Assembly: GCA_009667805.1 (NCBI GenBank)
Contig: RXON01001648.1
Coordinates: forward strand, 1 to 64,000
DNA length: 64,000 bases
DNA from: Leptobrachium leishanense
Taxonomy: Eukaryota > Chordata > Amphibia > Anura > Megophryidae
Direction of reading: 5' to 3'
Positions 13,401 through 25,619 of this stretch are shown piece by piece. The translations under genes and the position numbers were made by a program. Numbering within the stretch: the stretch's first letter is position 1; every line of letters begins with the position of its first letter. Below the pieces are notes generated by a model, which worked only from the letters and a program-made list of their open reading frames with translations, did not search any database and had not been told where the DNA came from.

Positions 13401-14290
13401 AACATGTCACATGTGACCGATCAACCAAACATGTCACATGTGACCGATCAACCAAACATGTCACATGTGACCGATCAACCAAACAAGTCACATGTGACCG
13501 ACCCCCCCAAACACGTCACATGTGACCGACCCCCAAACACCTCACATTTGACCCCGACCCCCCACAAAAATGTCACATGTGACCAACCCCCCCAAACATG
13601 TCACATGTGAACGACCCCCCCAAACACGTCACATGTGACCGACCCCCCAAACACGTCACATGTGACCGACCCCCCAAACACGTCACATGTGACCGACCCC
13701 CAAACACATCACATGTGACCGACCCCCAAACACATCACATGTGACCGACCCCCAAACACGTCACATGTGACCGACCCCCCAAACACGTCACATGTGACCG
13801 ACCCCCAAACACCTCACATGTGACCGACCCCCAAACACGTCACATGTGACCGACCCCCAAACACATCACATGTGACCGACCCCCCCCAAACACCTCACAT
13901 GTGACCGACCCCCCCAAACACGTCACATGTGACCGACCCCCCCCAAACACCTCACATGTGACTGACCCCCCCCAAACACCTCACATTTGACCCCGACCCC
14001 CCCCAAACACCTCACATTTGACCCCGACCCCCCACAAAAATGTCACATGTGACCGACCCCCCCAAACATGTCACATGTGACCAATCCCCCAAACATGTCA
14101 CATGTGACCGACCCCCCAAAACATGTCACATGTGACCGACCCCCCAAAACATGTCACATGTGACCGACCCCCAAAACACGTCACATGTGACCGACCCCCC
14201 CAAACACGTCACATGTGACCGACCCCCCAAACACCTCACATTTGACCCTGACCCCCCCAAACACCTCACATTTGACCCCGATCCCCCATC
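10420..14290. repeat. 3.9-kb minisatellite, 26-28-bp unit with palindromic E-boxes
   Basis: Units consist of a C-run, AAACA[CT][CG]TCACATGTGACCGA and variants. Most carry the perfect palindrome TCACATGTGA or TCACGTGA (CANNTG E-boxes); others have TCACATTTGACCCCGA. A composite block including ATCAACCAAACATGTC and CACAAAAATGTCACATG recurs about every 130-400 bp. Open frames on both strands are repeat artefacts. Confidence 0.95.
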
Positions 14291-14638
14291 CTCAATAAAC
14301 CCGGCCCAGAGCTGCACATGTTTTAACACTTCCCCAAACACCTGGCTGAGACACACCGGCCCCTCCGGCAGGCGAGGGGGAGGGGCTCTGATTTATGGGG
14401 TCTTTTCACAATAGGAACACGAGACATTTCTCCAAACCCAACGACGCCAGACGGGAAACACGTTTAACCCCGCCGGTACCTCCGCCACGAGACAGCCGGT
14501 AATCCCACACTGCACTGCGGCTATACCAGCACCGAGTATCACCAGAAACTGCCGGCGTGCGCACCATCACCGCATACAACATAGAGCCCCACCACACCGG
14601 AACACCCCACCAGAGCCACGCACCATCTAGCACCACAC
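14291..14638. other. Unique sequence, no gene recognised
   Basis: Short unique stretch between arrays, with an AATAAA near 14295 and no credible coding region. Confidence 0.4.
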
Positions 14639-15582
14639 TGCAGACATTCCACGCGGGGATCCAACGATACACCGCGTGCAGACATTCCACGCGAGGATCC
14701 AACGATACACCGCGTGCAGACATTCCACGCGGGGATCCAGCGATACACCGCGTGCAGACATTCCACGCGGGGATCCAGCGATACACAGCGTGCAGACATT
14801 CCACGCGGGGATCCAGCGATACACCGCGTGCAGACATTCCACGCGGGGATCCAGCGATACACAGCGTGCAGACATTCCACGCGGGGATCCAACGATACAC
14901 CGCGTGCAGACATTCCACGCGGGGATCCAGCGATACAGTGTGCAGACATTCACGCGGGGATCCAGCGATACACGCGTGCAGACATTCCACGCGGGGTCCA
15001 GCGATACAGTGTGCAGACATTCCACGCGGGGATCCAGCGATACAGTGTGCAGACATTCCACGCGGGGATCCAGCGATACACAGCGTGCAGACATTCCACG
15101 CGGGGATCCAGCGATACACCGCGTGCAGACATTCCACGCGGGGATCCAGCGATACACGCGTGCAGACATTCCACGCGGGGATCCAGCGATACAGTGTGCA
15201 GACATTCCACGCGGGGATCCAGCGATACAGTGTGCAGACATTCCACGCGGGGATTCCAGCGATACAGTGTGCAGACATTCCACGCGGGGATCCAGCGATA
15301 CAGTGTGCAGACATTCCACGCGGGGATCCAGCGATACAGTGTGCAGACATTCCACGCGGGGATCCAGCGATACAGTGTGCAGACATTCCACGCGGGGATC
15401 CAGCGATACAGTGTGCAGACATTCCACGCGGGGATCCAGCGATACAGTGTGCAGACATTCCACGCGGGGATCCAGCGATACAGTGTGCAGACATTCCACG
15501 CGGGGATCCAGCGATACAGTGTGCAGACATTCCACGCGGGGATCCAGCGATACAGTGTGCAGACATTCCACGCGGGGATCCT
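14639..15582. repeat. Minisatellite, 38-bp then 36-bp units, about 26 copies
   Basis: The core is CAGACATTCCACGCGGGGAT then CCAGCGATACA. In the left part most units end with CCGCGTG or GCGTG (38 bp); in the right part (about 15180-15580) almost all end with GTGTG (36 bp). Each unit carries GGATCC. Open frames of up to 386 codons in several frames on both strands are artefacts. Confidence 0.95.
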
Positions 15583-16164
15583 ATATGCCGCTGTCAGAAG
15601 GAATTCCACACAGTAAAACAAACTCCGTGTAACGATCAAACCTGCGTGTGATCCACCACTAGTCTAGAAGAGAGGGATCCCACCTGTGATCCACCACTGA
15701 AAAGGGAGGAGGGGATTCTTGGCCCCTTACCATGGTTTCCGCGCCGGGGCCCCTGTGGCCCCATGTGTCCGCTCACCGCGCTGCCATGTCCGAGACTCAC
15801 AGTAACCCGCCAGCCCGACCCCGCCCATCGACACGCCCCCCCCAAGCCACTGGACACAGGGGGAGGAGCGAGAAGACAGCGGGGGTAAATCTAACCAATG
15901 AGCGAGCGAGCGAGACGGATCCGGTTCTCACCTGAACTTTAAACTAGGCGACCCCCAAACCCGGACCCTGCAGCCCCTCCCCCTTGCCACCAGTCATATA
16001 GCGCCAACAGATTCCGCAGCGCTGTACAACGAGGAGGCGCAAACACGTGTCATTACAAAACATCTGACATCACACCGTGTTAACCCCTAACCTGCTGCAC
16101 AGTGTGACCATGTACAGACCCGGCACAGCGCCCGACCCCCCCCCCCCCCAATGACTGATCCAAT
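15583..16164. other. Unique sequence with a short L2 3'-tail relic
   Basis: No gene recognised. At about 15997-16032, TAGCGCCAACAGATTCCGCA then GCGCTGTACAA is the reverse complement of the conserved L2 3' tail, so a minus-oriented L2 relic is likely. A C-run precedes the next array. Confidence 0.5.
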
Positions 16165-19100
16165 GCAAAGAACAACTGATCCCACAAAGATCCACCCTGA
16201 TCTAACCAAGATCCACCCTGATCTAACCAAGATCCACCCTGATCTAACCAAGATCCACCCCATCTAACCAAGATCCACCCTGATCTAACCAAGATCCACC
16301 CCATCTAACCAAGATCCACCCTGATCTAACCAAGATCCACCCCGATCTAACCAAGATCCACCCCATCTAACCAAGATCCACCCCATCTAACCAAGATCCA
16401 CCCCATCTAACCAAGATCCACCCTGATCTAACCAAGATCCACCCTGATCTAACCAAGATCCACCCCATCTAACCAAGATCCACCCTGATCTAACCAAGAT
16501 CCACCCCATCTAACCAAGATCCACCCTGATCTAACCAAGATCCACCCCGATCTAACCAAGATCCACCCCATCTAACCAAGATCCACCCCATCTAACCAAG
16601 ATCCACCCCATCTAACCAAGATCCACCCCGATCTAACCAAGATCCACCCCATCTAACCAAGATCCACCCCATCTAACCAAGATCCACCCCGATCTAACCA
16701 AGATCCACCCCGATCTAACCAAGATCCACCCCGATCTAACCAAGATCCACCCTGATCTAACCAAGATCCACCCCGATCCCACCAAGATCCACCCCATCCA
16801 ACCAAGATCCACCCCGATCTAACCAAGATCCACCCCGATCTAACCAAGATCCACCCTGATCCACCCCGATCTAACCAAGATCCACCCTGATCTAACCAAG
16901 ATCCACCCCATCCAACAAAGATCCACCCCATCTAACCAAGATCCACCCCGATCCAACAAAGATCCACCCCGATCTAACCAAGATCCACCCTGATCCCACA
17001 AAGATCCACCCCGATCCAACAAAGATCCACCCTGATCCAACCCGATCTAACCAAGATCCACCCTGATCTAACCAAGATCCACCCCATCCAACAAAGATCC
17101 ACCCCATCTAACCAAGATCCACCCTGATCCCACAATGATCCACCCCGATCCAACAAAGATCCACCCTGATCCACCCCATCTAACCAAGATCCACCCCATC
17201 TAACCAAGATCCACCCCGATCCACCCCATCTAACCAAGATCCACCCCATCTAACCAAGATCCACCCCGATCTAACCAAGATCCACCCTGATCCAACCAAG
17301 ATCCACCCTGATCCACCCTGATCTAACCAAGATCCACCCCGATCCAACAAAGATCCACCCCGATCTAACCAAGATCCACCCTGATCCCACAAAGATCCAC
17401 CCCGATCCAACAAAGATCCACCCTGATCCAACCCGATCTAACCAAGATCCACCCCATCTAACCAAGATCCACCCCGATCCACCCCATCTAACCAAGATCC
17501 ACCCCATCTAACCAAGATCCACCCCGATCTAACCAAGATCCACCCAGATCCAACCAAGATCCACCCTGATCCAACCAAGATCCACCCTGATCTAACCAAG
17601 ATCCACCCTGATCCACCCCGATCTAACCAAGATCCACCCCATCTAACCAAGATCCACCCTGATCCACCCCGATCTAACCAAGATCCACCCCATCTAACCA
17701 AGATCCACCCTGATCTAACCAAGATCCACCCTGATCCAACCAAGATCCACCCTGATCCACCCCGATCTAACCAAGATCCACCCCGATCTAACCAAGATCC
17801 ACCCTGATCCAACCAAGATCCACCCTGATCTAACCAAGATCCACCCCATCTAACCAAGATCCACCCTGATCCACCCCGATCTAACCAAGATCCACCCTGA
17901 TCTAACCAAGATCCACCCTTATCCAACCAAGATCCACCCTGATCCACCCCGATCTAACCAAGATCCACCCTGATCCACCCCGATCTAACCAAGATCCACC
18001 CCATCTAACCAAGATCCACCCTGATCTAACCAAGATCCACCCCGATCTAACCAAGATCCACCCCGATCTAACCAAGATCCACCCTGATCCAACCAAGATC
18101 CACCCCATCTAACCAAGATCCACCCTGATCCACCCTGATCCAACCAAGATCCACCCTGAACCACCCCGATCTAACCAAGATCCACCCCATCTAACCAAGA
18201 TCCACCCTGATCCACCCCGATCTAACCAAGATCCACCCCATCTAACCAAGATCCACCCTGATCTAACCAAGATCCACCCCCATCTAACCAAGATCCACCC
18301 TGATCTAACCAAGATCCACCCCCATCTAACCAAGATCCACCCTGATCTAACCAAGATCCACCCCCATCTAACCAAGATCCACCCTGATCCACCCCGATCT
18401 AACCAAGATCCACCCCGATCTAACCAAGATCCACCCTGATCTAACCAAGATCCACCCCGATCCCACCAAGATCCACCCCATCTAACCAAGATCCACCCCG
18501 ATCCAACCAAGATCCACCCCGATCTAACCAAGAATCCAACCTGATCCAACAAAGAGATCCACCCGATCCAAATAAGATCCACCCTGATCCAACAAAGATC
18601 CACCCTGATCCAAACGATCTAACAAATATCCAACCCGATCCACCGATCCAACAAAGATCTAACCCGATCCAACAAAGATCCACCCTGATCCAACAAAGAT
18701 TCACCCCGATCCAACAAAGATCCACTCCGATCATAGATCCACCCGATCCAACAAAGATCCACCCTGATCTAACCAAGATCTGCCCCATCTACCCAAGATC
18801 CACCCTGATCCACCCCGATCTAACCAAGATCTGCCCCATCTAACCAAGATCCACCCTGATCCACCCGATCTAACCAAGATCTGCCCCATCTAACCAAGAT
18901 CCACCCTGATCCACCCCGATCTAACCAAGATCTGCCCCGATCTAACCAAGATCCACCCTGATCTAACCAAGATCCACCCCGATCCAACAAAGATCCACCC
19001 TGATCTAACCAAGATCCACCCTGATCCCACAAAGATCCACCCGATCTAACCAAGATCCACCCTGATCCAACCCGATCTAACCAAGATCCACCCTGATCCA

Positions 19101-22100
19101 CCCCATCTAACCAAGATCCACCCCATCTAACCAAGATCCACCCCGATCTAACCAAGATCCACCCCGATCCAACCAAGATCCACCTCGATCTAACCAAGAT
19201 CCACCCCATCTAACCAAGATCCACCCTGATCCACCCCGATCTAACCAAGATCCACCCTGATCCACCCCGATCTAACCAAGATCCACCCCATCTAACCAAG
19301 ATCCACCCTGATCCACCCCGATCTAACCAAGATCCACCCTGATCTAACCAAGAACCACCCTGATCTAACCAAGACCAAGATCCACCCCGATCTAACCAAG
19401 ATCCACCCCATCTAACCAAGATCCACCCCATCTAACCAAGATCCACCCTGATCTAACCAAGATCCACCCTGATCTAACCAAGATCCACCCCATCTAACCA
19501 AGATCCACCCTGATCTAACCAAGATCCACCCCATCTAACCAAGATCCACCCTGATCCAACAAAGATCCACCCTGATCCACCCCATCCAACAAAGATCCAC
19601 CCCGATCCAACAAAGATCCAACCTGATCCAACCCGATCTAACAAAGATCCAACCCGATCCAAGATCCACCCCGAGCCAACAAAGATCCAACCCGATCCAA
19701 CAAAGATCTGCCCCGATCCAACAAAGATTCACCCCAATCCAACAAAGATCCACCCGATCCAACAAGGATCCACCCCGATCCAACAAAGATCCAACCTGAT
19801 CCAACAAGATCTAACACAGATCCAACCCGATCTAACAAAGATCCAACCCGATCCAAAGATCCAACAAATATCCACCCTGATCCAACAAAGATTCACCCGA
19901 TCCAACAAAGATCCACCCGATCCAACAAAGATCCACCCTGATCCACCCCATCCAACAAAGATCCACCCCGATCCAACAAAGATCCAACCTGATCCAACCC
20001 GATCTAACAAAGATCCAACCCGATCCAAGATCCACCCCGAGCCAACAAAGATCCAACCCGATCCAACAAAGATCTGCCCCGATCCAACAAAGATTCACCC
20101 CAATCCAACAAAGATCCACCCGATCCACCGATCCAACAAGGATCCACCCCGATCCAACAAAGATCCAACCTGATCCAACAAAGATCCACCCTGATCCAAC
20201 CCGATCTAACACAGATCCAACCCGATCCAAAGATCCAACAAATATCCACCCTGATCCAACAAAGATTCACCCGATCCAACAAAGATCCACCTGATCCAAA
20301 GATCCACCCTTATCCATCCCGATCCAAGAACCACCCTGATCCAACCTGATTAAACAAAGATCCACCCTGATTCAACCCGATCTAACAAAGATCAACCCGA
20401 TCCAACAAAGATCCAACCCAATCCAACAAAGATCCACCCCAATCCAACAAAGATCCATTCCGATCCAAAGATCCAATCTGATCCAACAAAGATCCAACCC
20501 GATCCAACAAAGATCCGCCCCGATCCAAGAAAGATCCAACCTGATCCAACAAAGATCCACCCGATCCAAATAAGATCCACCCCGATCCAACAAAGATCCA
20601 CCTTGATCCAACAAAGATCCACCCAATCCAACAAAGATCCACCCTGATCCAACCCGATCTAACAAAGATCCAACCCGATCCACCGATCCAACAAAGATCT
20701 AACCCGATCCAACAAAGATCCACCCTGATCCAACAAAGATTCACCCCGATCCAACAAAGATCCACTCCGATCATAGATTCACCCGATCCAACAAAGATCC
20801 ACCCTGATCTAACAAAGATCCAACCCGATCCAACCAAGATCCAACAAAGATCCACCCTGATCCAACCTGATCTAACACAGATCCAACCCAATCTAACAAA
20901 GATCCAACCCGATCCAAAGATCCAACAAAGATCCCCCTGATCCAAAGATCCAACGTGATCCACCCCGATGTAACAAAGATCCACCCGATCCAACAAAGAT
21001 CCACCCGATCCAACAAAGATCCACCCTGATCCAACAAAGATCCACCCTGATCCAACCCGATCTAACAAAGATCCAACCTGATCCATCCCAATCTAACAAA
21101 GATCCAACCTGATCCATCCCGATCCAAGATCCACCCTGATCCAAAGATCCACCCTGATCCAACCTGATTAAACAAAGATCCACCCTGATTCAACCCTATC
21201 TAACAAAGATCCAACCCGATCCAACAAAGATCCACCCCGATCCAACAAAGATCCACCTTGTTCCAACAAAGTTCCACCCCGATCCAAAGATCCAATCTGA
21301 TCCAACAAAGATCCAACCTGATCCAACAAAGATCCGCACCGATCCAGCAAAGATCCGCCCCAATCCAACAAAGATCCAACCTGATCCACCCCGATCCAAC
21401 AAAGATCCCCCCGATCCAACAAAGATCCACCCCGATCTAACAAAGATCCACCCAATCCAAAGATCCACCCTCATCCAACCCGATCTAACAAAGATCCACC
21501 CTGAGACAAAGATCCACCCTGATCCAAAGATCCAAAGATCCACCCTGATCCAACCCGATCTAACAAAGATCCAACCCGATCCAACAAAGACCCAACCTGA
21601 TCCAACAAAGATCCACCCCGATCCAAAGATCCAACAAAGATCCAACCCGATCCAACAAAGATCCGCACCGATCCAGCAAAGATCCGCACCGATCCAACAA
21701 AGATCCAACCTGATCCACCCCGATCCAACAAAGATCCACCCGATCCAACAAAGATCCACCCCGATCCAACAAAGATCCACCCAATCCAAAGATCCACCCT
21801 GATCCAACCCGATCTAACAAAGATCCAACCCGATCCAAAGATCCAACAAAGATCCACCCTGATCCAAAGATCCACCCTGATCCAAAGATTCACCCTGATC
21901 CAACCCAATCTAACAAAGATCCAACCTGATCCAACCCGATCTAACAAAGATCCAACCTGATTCAACCTGATCCAAGATCCACCCTGATCCAAAGATCCAA
22001 AGATCCACCCTGATCCAACCCGATCTAACAAAGATCCAACCTGATCCAACCCGATCTAACAAAGATCCAACCTGATTCAACCCGATCCAAGATCCACCCT

Positions 22101-22815
22101 GATCCAACAAAGATCCACCCTTATTCAACCCAATCCAACAAAGATCCAACCTGATCCAAAGATCCTCCCTCATCCCACCTGATTCAAAGACCCACCCTGA
22201 TTCAAACCAATCCAACAAAGATCCAACCTGATCCAACAAAGATCCAACCAAGATCCAACCCGATCCAAAGATCCAACCTGATCCAACCCGATCTAACAAA
22301 GATCCAACCCGATCCAAGATCCACCCTGATCCAACAAAGATCCACCCTGATCCAACCCAACAAAGATCCAACCTGATCCAACCCGATCCAACAAAGATCC
22401 ACCCCGATCCAACAAAGATCCACCCTGATTCAACTCGATCCAACCTGATCCAACCCGATCCAACAAAGATCCAGCCCGATCCAACAAAGATCCAACCTGA
22501 TCTAACAAAGATCCACCCTGATCCAACAAAGATCCACCCTGATCCAAAGATCCACCCTGATTCAACCCGATCCAAGATCCACCCTGATCCATCCCGATCC
22601 AAAGATCCACCCTGATTCAACCCGATCCAACAAAGATCCACCCTGATCCAACTGATCTAACAAAGATCCAACCCGATCCAAGATCCACCCTGATCCAACA
22701 AAGATCCACCCTGATCCAACCCGATCCAAAGATCCACCCTGATTCAACTCGATCCAACAAAGATCCACCCTGATCCACCCCGATCCAACAAAGATCCACC
22801 CTGATCTAATAATGA
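16165..22815. repeat. 6.6-kb GATC-rich short-unit array
   Basis: A very long array of about 19-21-bp units, each with two GATC sites about 10 bp apart: GATCCACCCTGATCTAACCA in the left part and GATCCAACAAAGATCCACCC in the right part. Homogenised blocks alternate, for example CCCCATCTAACCAA-rich units at 16250-18540 and CAACAAA-rich units after about 18540. Minus-strand open frames rich in Gly-Trp-Ile-Leu-Val are translation of the repeat, not proteins. Confidence 0.95.
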
Positions 22816-23475
22816 TCCAACAAACTACAAGAGTTTTGTTCAAACATTTTGATATGGGGGGCTGACCCGGGTCACCCGAGTGTGAATTCCCAGGATAAGC
22901 CGCACGCTGTAACCGGCGCACTTGCATGGCAGGGGGGGTCAGGGATGGTTTAGGGGTGTGAGGGATGATTTAGTGTTGAGGATTGTTTAGGGGGTAAGGA
23001 ACGATTTAACCCCTTCACACCCAGTATGGAGTTATCTTGATTTCGCATTGTAATGCATTCAAAAGCCCTCATTAGCATCAAAAGATCCTTTTACACCTTT
23101 TCAAAGCAGGGTTTGTGTGTCCCATGTTGAGAAACAAAATCCTCAGCTTTATGGCTCTCCATGCACCCTGGGGAGACATAAAACCATCTTCAAATACATA
23201 GAAAAATGTCGGCAGATAAGAACCTTTCGGCCCATCTAGTCTAGGTTTAGGGTTGTGAGGGATAGTTTAGGGGAAGCATGAATGTTTATGGGGGATCAGG
23301 GATGATTTAGGGGGGATCAGGGATGATTTAGGGGGATCAGGGATGATTTATGGGGGATCAGGGATGATTTAGGGGGGGATCAGGCATGATTTAGGGGGGA
23401 TCAGGGATGGTTTAGGGGATCAGGGATGATTTATGGGGGATCAGGGATGGCTTAGGGGGGATCAGGGATTGTCAT
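22816..23475. repeat. GGTTTAGGGG minisatellite, left segment
   Basis: Copies of GGGATGGTTTAGGGG and GGGATGATTTAGGGGG, spaced by TGTGAG or ATCA, occur at about 22930-23020 and 23225-23470 with unique sequence between. The same units reappear at 26953-27003, 37715-37864 and 38880-39440, so these look like pieces of one array interrupted by insertions. Confidence 0.85.
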
Positions 23476-24270
23476 GGAACTGACGTAGCACTCCACGCTT
23501 CAAACCCCAAGAGACTTTATGTTAATTTATATTGTGTGATTTTAAATATATTTTACATTGTTTGGTTTTAGTTTAATTTAGTTTAGTGTAAAATGGCGTA
23601 ACTTTGGTTTTAAATATACTTATATTCCTGTAGGTAAATGTGTTTCTGTATAGCCAGTAAACAAGCTTGAGTAGTGTGTGATTTATGCAAAAGGGCTTTT
23701 CCCCTTATCTGGCTGCATGTTTGATTCAAGAAATCTGTGATAGTGTTTGTCTTTAATCTGATGTGTTAGAACAATAGATTATGTAAATGTTGTGTGAGCT
23801 AAAGGCTAAAGAATGTTTATTGTAAATATCTAACTGACATAATGTAATTAGAGACTTTAGATACATGTTCACCATTTGATATGCAAATTATAACTGAAGA
23901 GGACCTGAAGGAAACCTGCAGTGGTCTTGGAACCAACCAATCAGAACTGTTGGGATGGGTGGGAAGTTTGAATGTGCACTGCTGTATTTTGTATAAATAT
24001 CCGGTGAAATCTTCCATAAAGAGAGAGAATCCTGTTGGAACATACAGCTCGCCTGGTCTCCTTCAGCTACGCTACACTACACTCAACCTCAGAAGGCACA
24101 GAGCGGCCTTCTGGAAATGCAAAGAGGCTCCAAGGCAGAGGTTCATATCAAGCAGATCTGGAGCTGCAGATCAGGCTGCTCGAGGCACTGAGCTCCAAGC
24201 ACCTCAGAGGCCGGGCTGATCCTGGCAAGGGGGTATCTGGAGAGTCAGAACGTGCTATAATAATGGGAGT
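23476..24270 (+). mobile_element. Possible solo LTR (weak)
   Basis: Unique sequence abruptly interrupting the G-rich array. It starts near TGTCATGGAACTGACG (from 23469) and holds a TATA-like GTATAAATATCC near 23991 and CATAAAGAGAG about 25 bases later. This order resembles an LTR promoter and polyadenylation region, but no target-site duplication or partner copy is visible. It could be another unknown element. Confidence 0.3.
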
Positions 24271-24325
24271 GGGTATTATTATTATTCTTTATTTATAAAG
24301 CGCCGGCATATTCCGCAGCGCTGTA
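24271..24325 (-). mobile_element. L2 LINE 3'-tail fragment
   Basis: ATTATTATTATTCTTTATTT then AAGCGCCGGCATATTCCGCA is the reverse complement of the tail of the L2 copy at 60505-60560. Only the last ~55 bp are present. Confidence 0.85.
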
Positions 24326-24749
24326 TTACATCTCCATGGTTCAAAATATCAAATGGAACCTGCCGGGGCTTCCCATTGGCACCACAACTACACATTCTAG
24401 CTTTAGAACCCCTAGCCCAAAAAATAAGATCTAACGTTTTAATTGAAGGTTCAAACTTAAAAAGCAAGAATTCAAAATGTCTGGTTTTGCAGAAGACATT
24501 ATGTAAACGTTATGTAATCCAGGGATCTGGCTGCAGCACAATATGAGGGAAACTGAAGAGATATCAAATGATAAACATTACAAAATGTCAAGCTCTGACT
24601 CATAAGATGCAAACATTAGATACAATGTGTTAAATGAGGAATTCACCTTTCACTGGAAAAAAGATTAGATCAACGAACTTGGTTTTAAGATTTCATTTTC
24701 TTCAGAATCTTTAACTTAAATTATCACTTTTGGGAGATATAACCAATAA
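24326..24749. other. AT-rich sequence, no gene recognised
   Basis: AT-rich sequence with no recognisable coding region. It may be decayed upstream sequence of the L1-like fragment that follows. Confidence 0.35.
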
Positions 24750-25012
24750 ATGTAGTGAAAAATATCTATATGTCCTGGATGGGAAGGATTAATGGGGTTA
24801 ACGATTATACTTTCTTTTTGGAGTTTTTTCCACTGAAGGTTGATTTTATAAAAAAAAAATCTTTGAAATCCCCCCAAAAATGTAATACATTCATGTGGAA
24901 TAACAGGCGCCCGCGGGTCAGAGCGGAATCTTTATATCACACTAATAAGCAGGGAGGTATCGGAATTCCAAATATTAAACTGATCTATGAAGCCGCCGTG
25001 TCAACCCATATT
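24750..25012 (+). pseudogene. L1-like LINE ORF2 fragment
   Basis: The frame starting at 24755 reads 'MSWMGRINGVNDYTF' and later 'FMWNNRRPRVRAESLYH' and 'KQGGIGIPNIKLIYEAA'. These blocks follow the RT core in L1-clade ORF2 proteins. Only about 85 codons remain. The frame then runs into an inserted short repeat at about 25009, and the long open frame downstream is only the 33-bp repeat read in phase. Confidence 0.8.
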
Positions 25013-25560
25013 TATTTGTTTATAAAGTGTTTCTACAAGAAGGATACATTGAGATTTCTCTGGTTTTCCAGGAAGGATACATTGAGATTTCTCTGGTTTT
25101 CCAGGAAGGATATATTGAGATTTCTCTGGTTTCCCAGGAAGGATACATTGAGATTTCTCTGGTTTTCCAGGAAGGATACATTGAGATTTCTCTGGTTTTC
25201 CAGGAAGGATACATTGAGATTTCTCTGGTTTCCCAGGAAGGATACATTGAGATTTCTCTGGTTTCCCAGGAAGGATACATTGAGATTTCTCTGGTTTCCC
25301 AGGAAGGATACATTGAGATTTCTCTGGTTTCCCAGGAAGGATACATTGAGATTTCTCTGGTTTCCCAGGAAGGATACATTGAGATTTCTCTGGTTTCCCG
25401 GGAAGGATACATTGAGATTTCTCTGGTTTTCCGGGAAGGATACATTGAGAATTCTCTGGTTTTCCAGGAAGGATACATTGAGATTTCTCAGGTTTTCAGT
25501 ATGTCCTGGATTTAATAACATTGAATTGTTACAGAAATACAAAGTAATAAAATGCAAGAT
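25009..25560 (+). repeat. Short interspersed repeat with internal 33-bp minisatellite (about 14 copies)
   Basis: The ends match the short repeat at 49061-49175: the start resembles TTTATTTATAAAGG and the end contains GTATGTCCTGG and TTACAGAAATACAAA. Between them a 33-bp piece, GAAGGATACATTGAGATTTC then TCTGGTTTTCCAG, is tandemly repeated from about 25038 to 25495. The single-copy version holds this piece once. As 33 is a multiple of 3, open frames run through in all readings; none is a gene. Confidence 0.9.
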
Positions 25561-25619
25561 ATTAAAAACACAAATATACAGATTAACCCAGAAAATAAAT
25601 ATGTAGCAAATATAGTCAC

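Noticed and set aside
10420..14290. CRISPR-like array
   Set aside because: Direct repeats are contiguous without unique spacers, and the genome is vertebrate. All arrays here are minisatellites.
14406..15651. Open frames of 300-386 codons on both strands
   Set aside because: They are the 36/38-bp minisatellite translated in several frames. No domain, and equally long frames exist in opposite strands.
16653..22927. Many minus-strand frames rich in Gly-Trp-Ile-Leu-Val, resembling a membrane or silk-like protein
   Set aside because: Translation of the GATC-rich repeat. Frame lengths follow from absence of stops in the unit, and subframes overlap each other.
24755..25606. 283-codon protein beginning with an L1-like domain and continuing with 'KDTLRFLWF' repeats
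   Set aside because: An L1 fragment read through into a 33-bp minisatellite inside a separate inserted repeat. Not a designed fusion.
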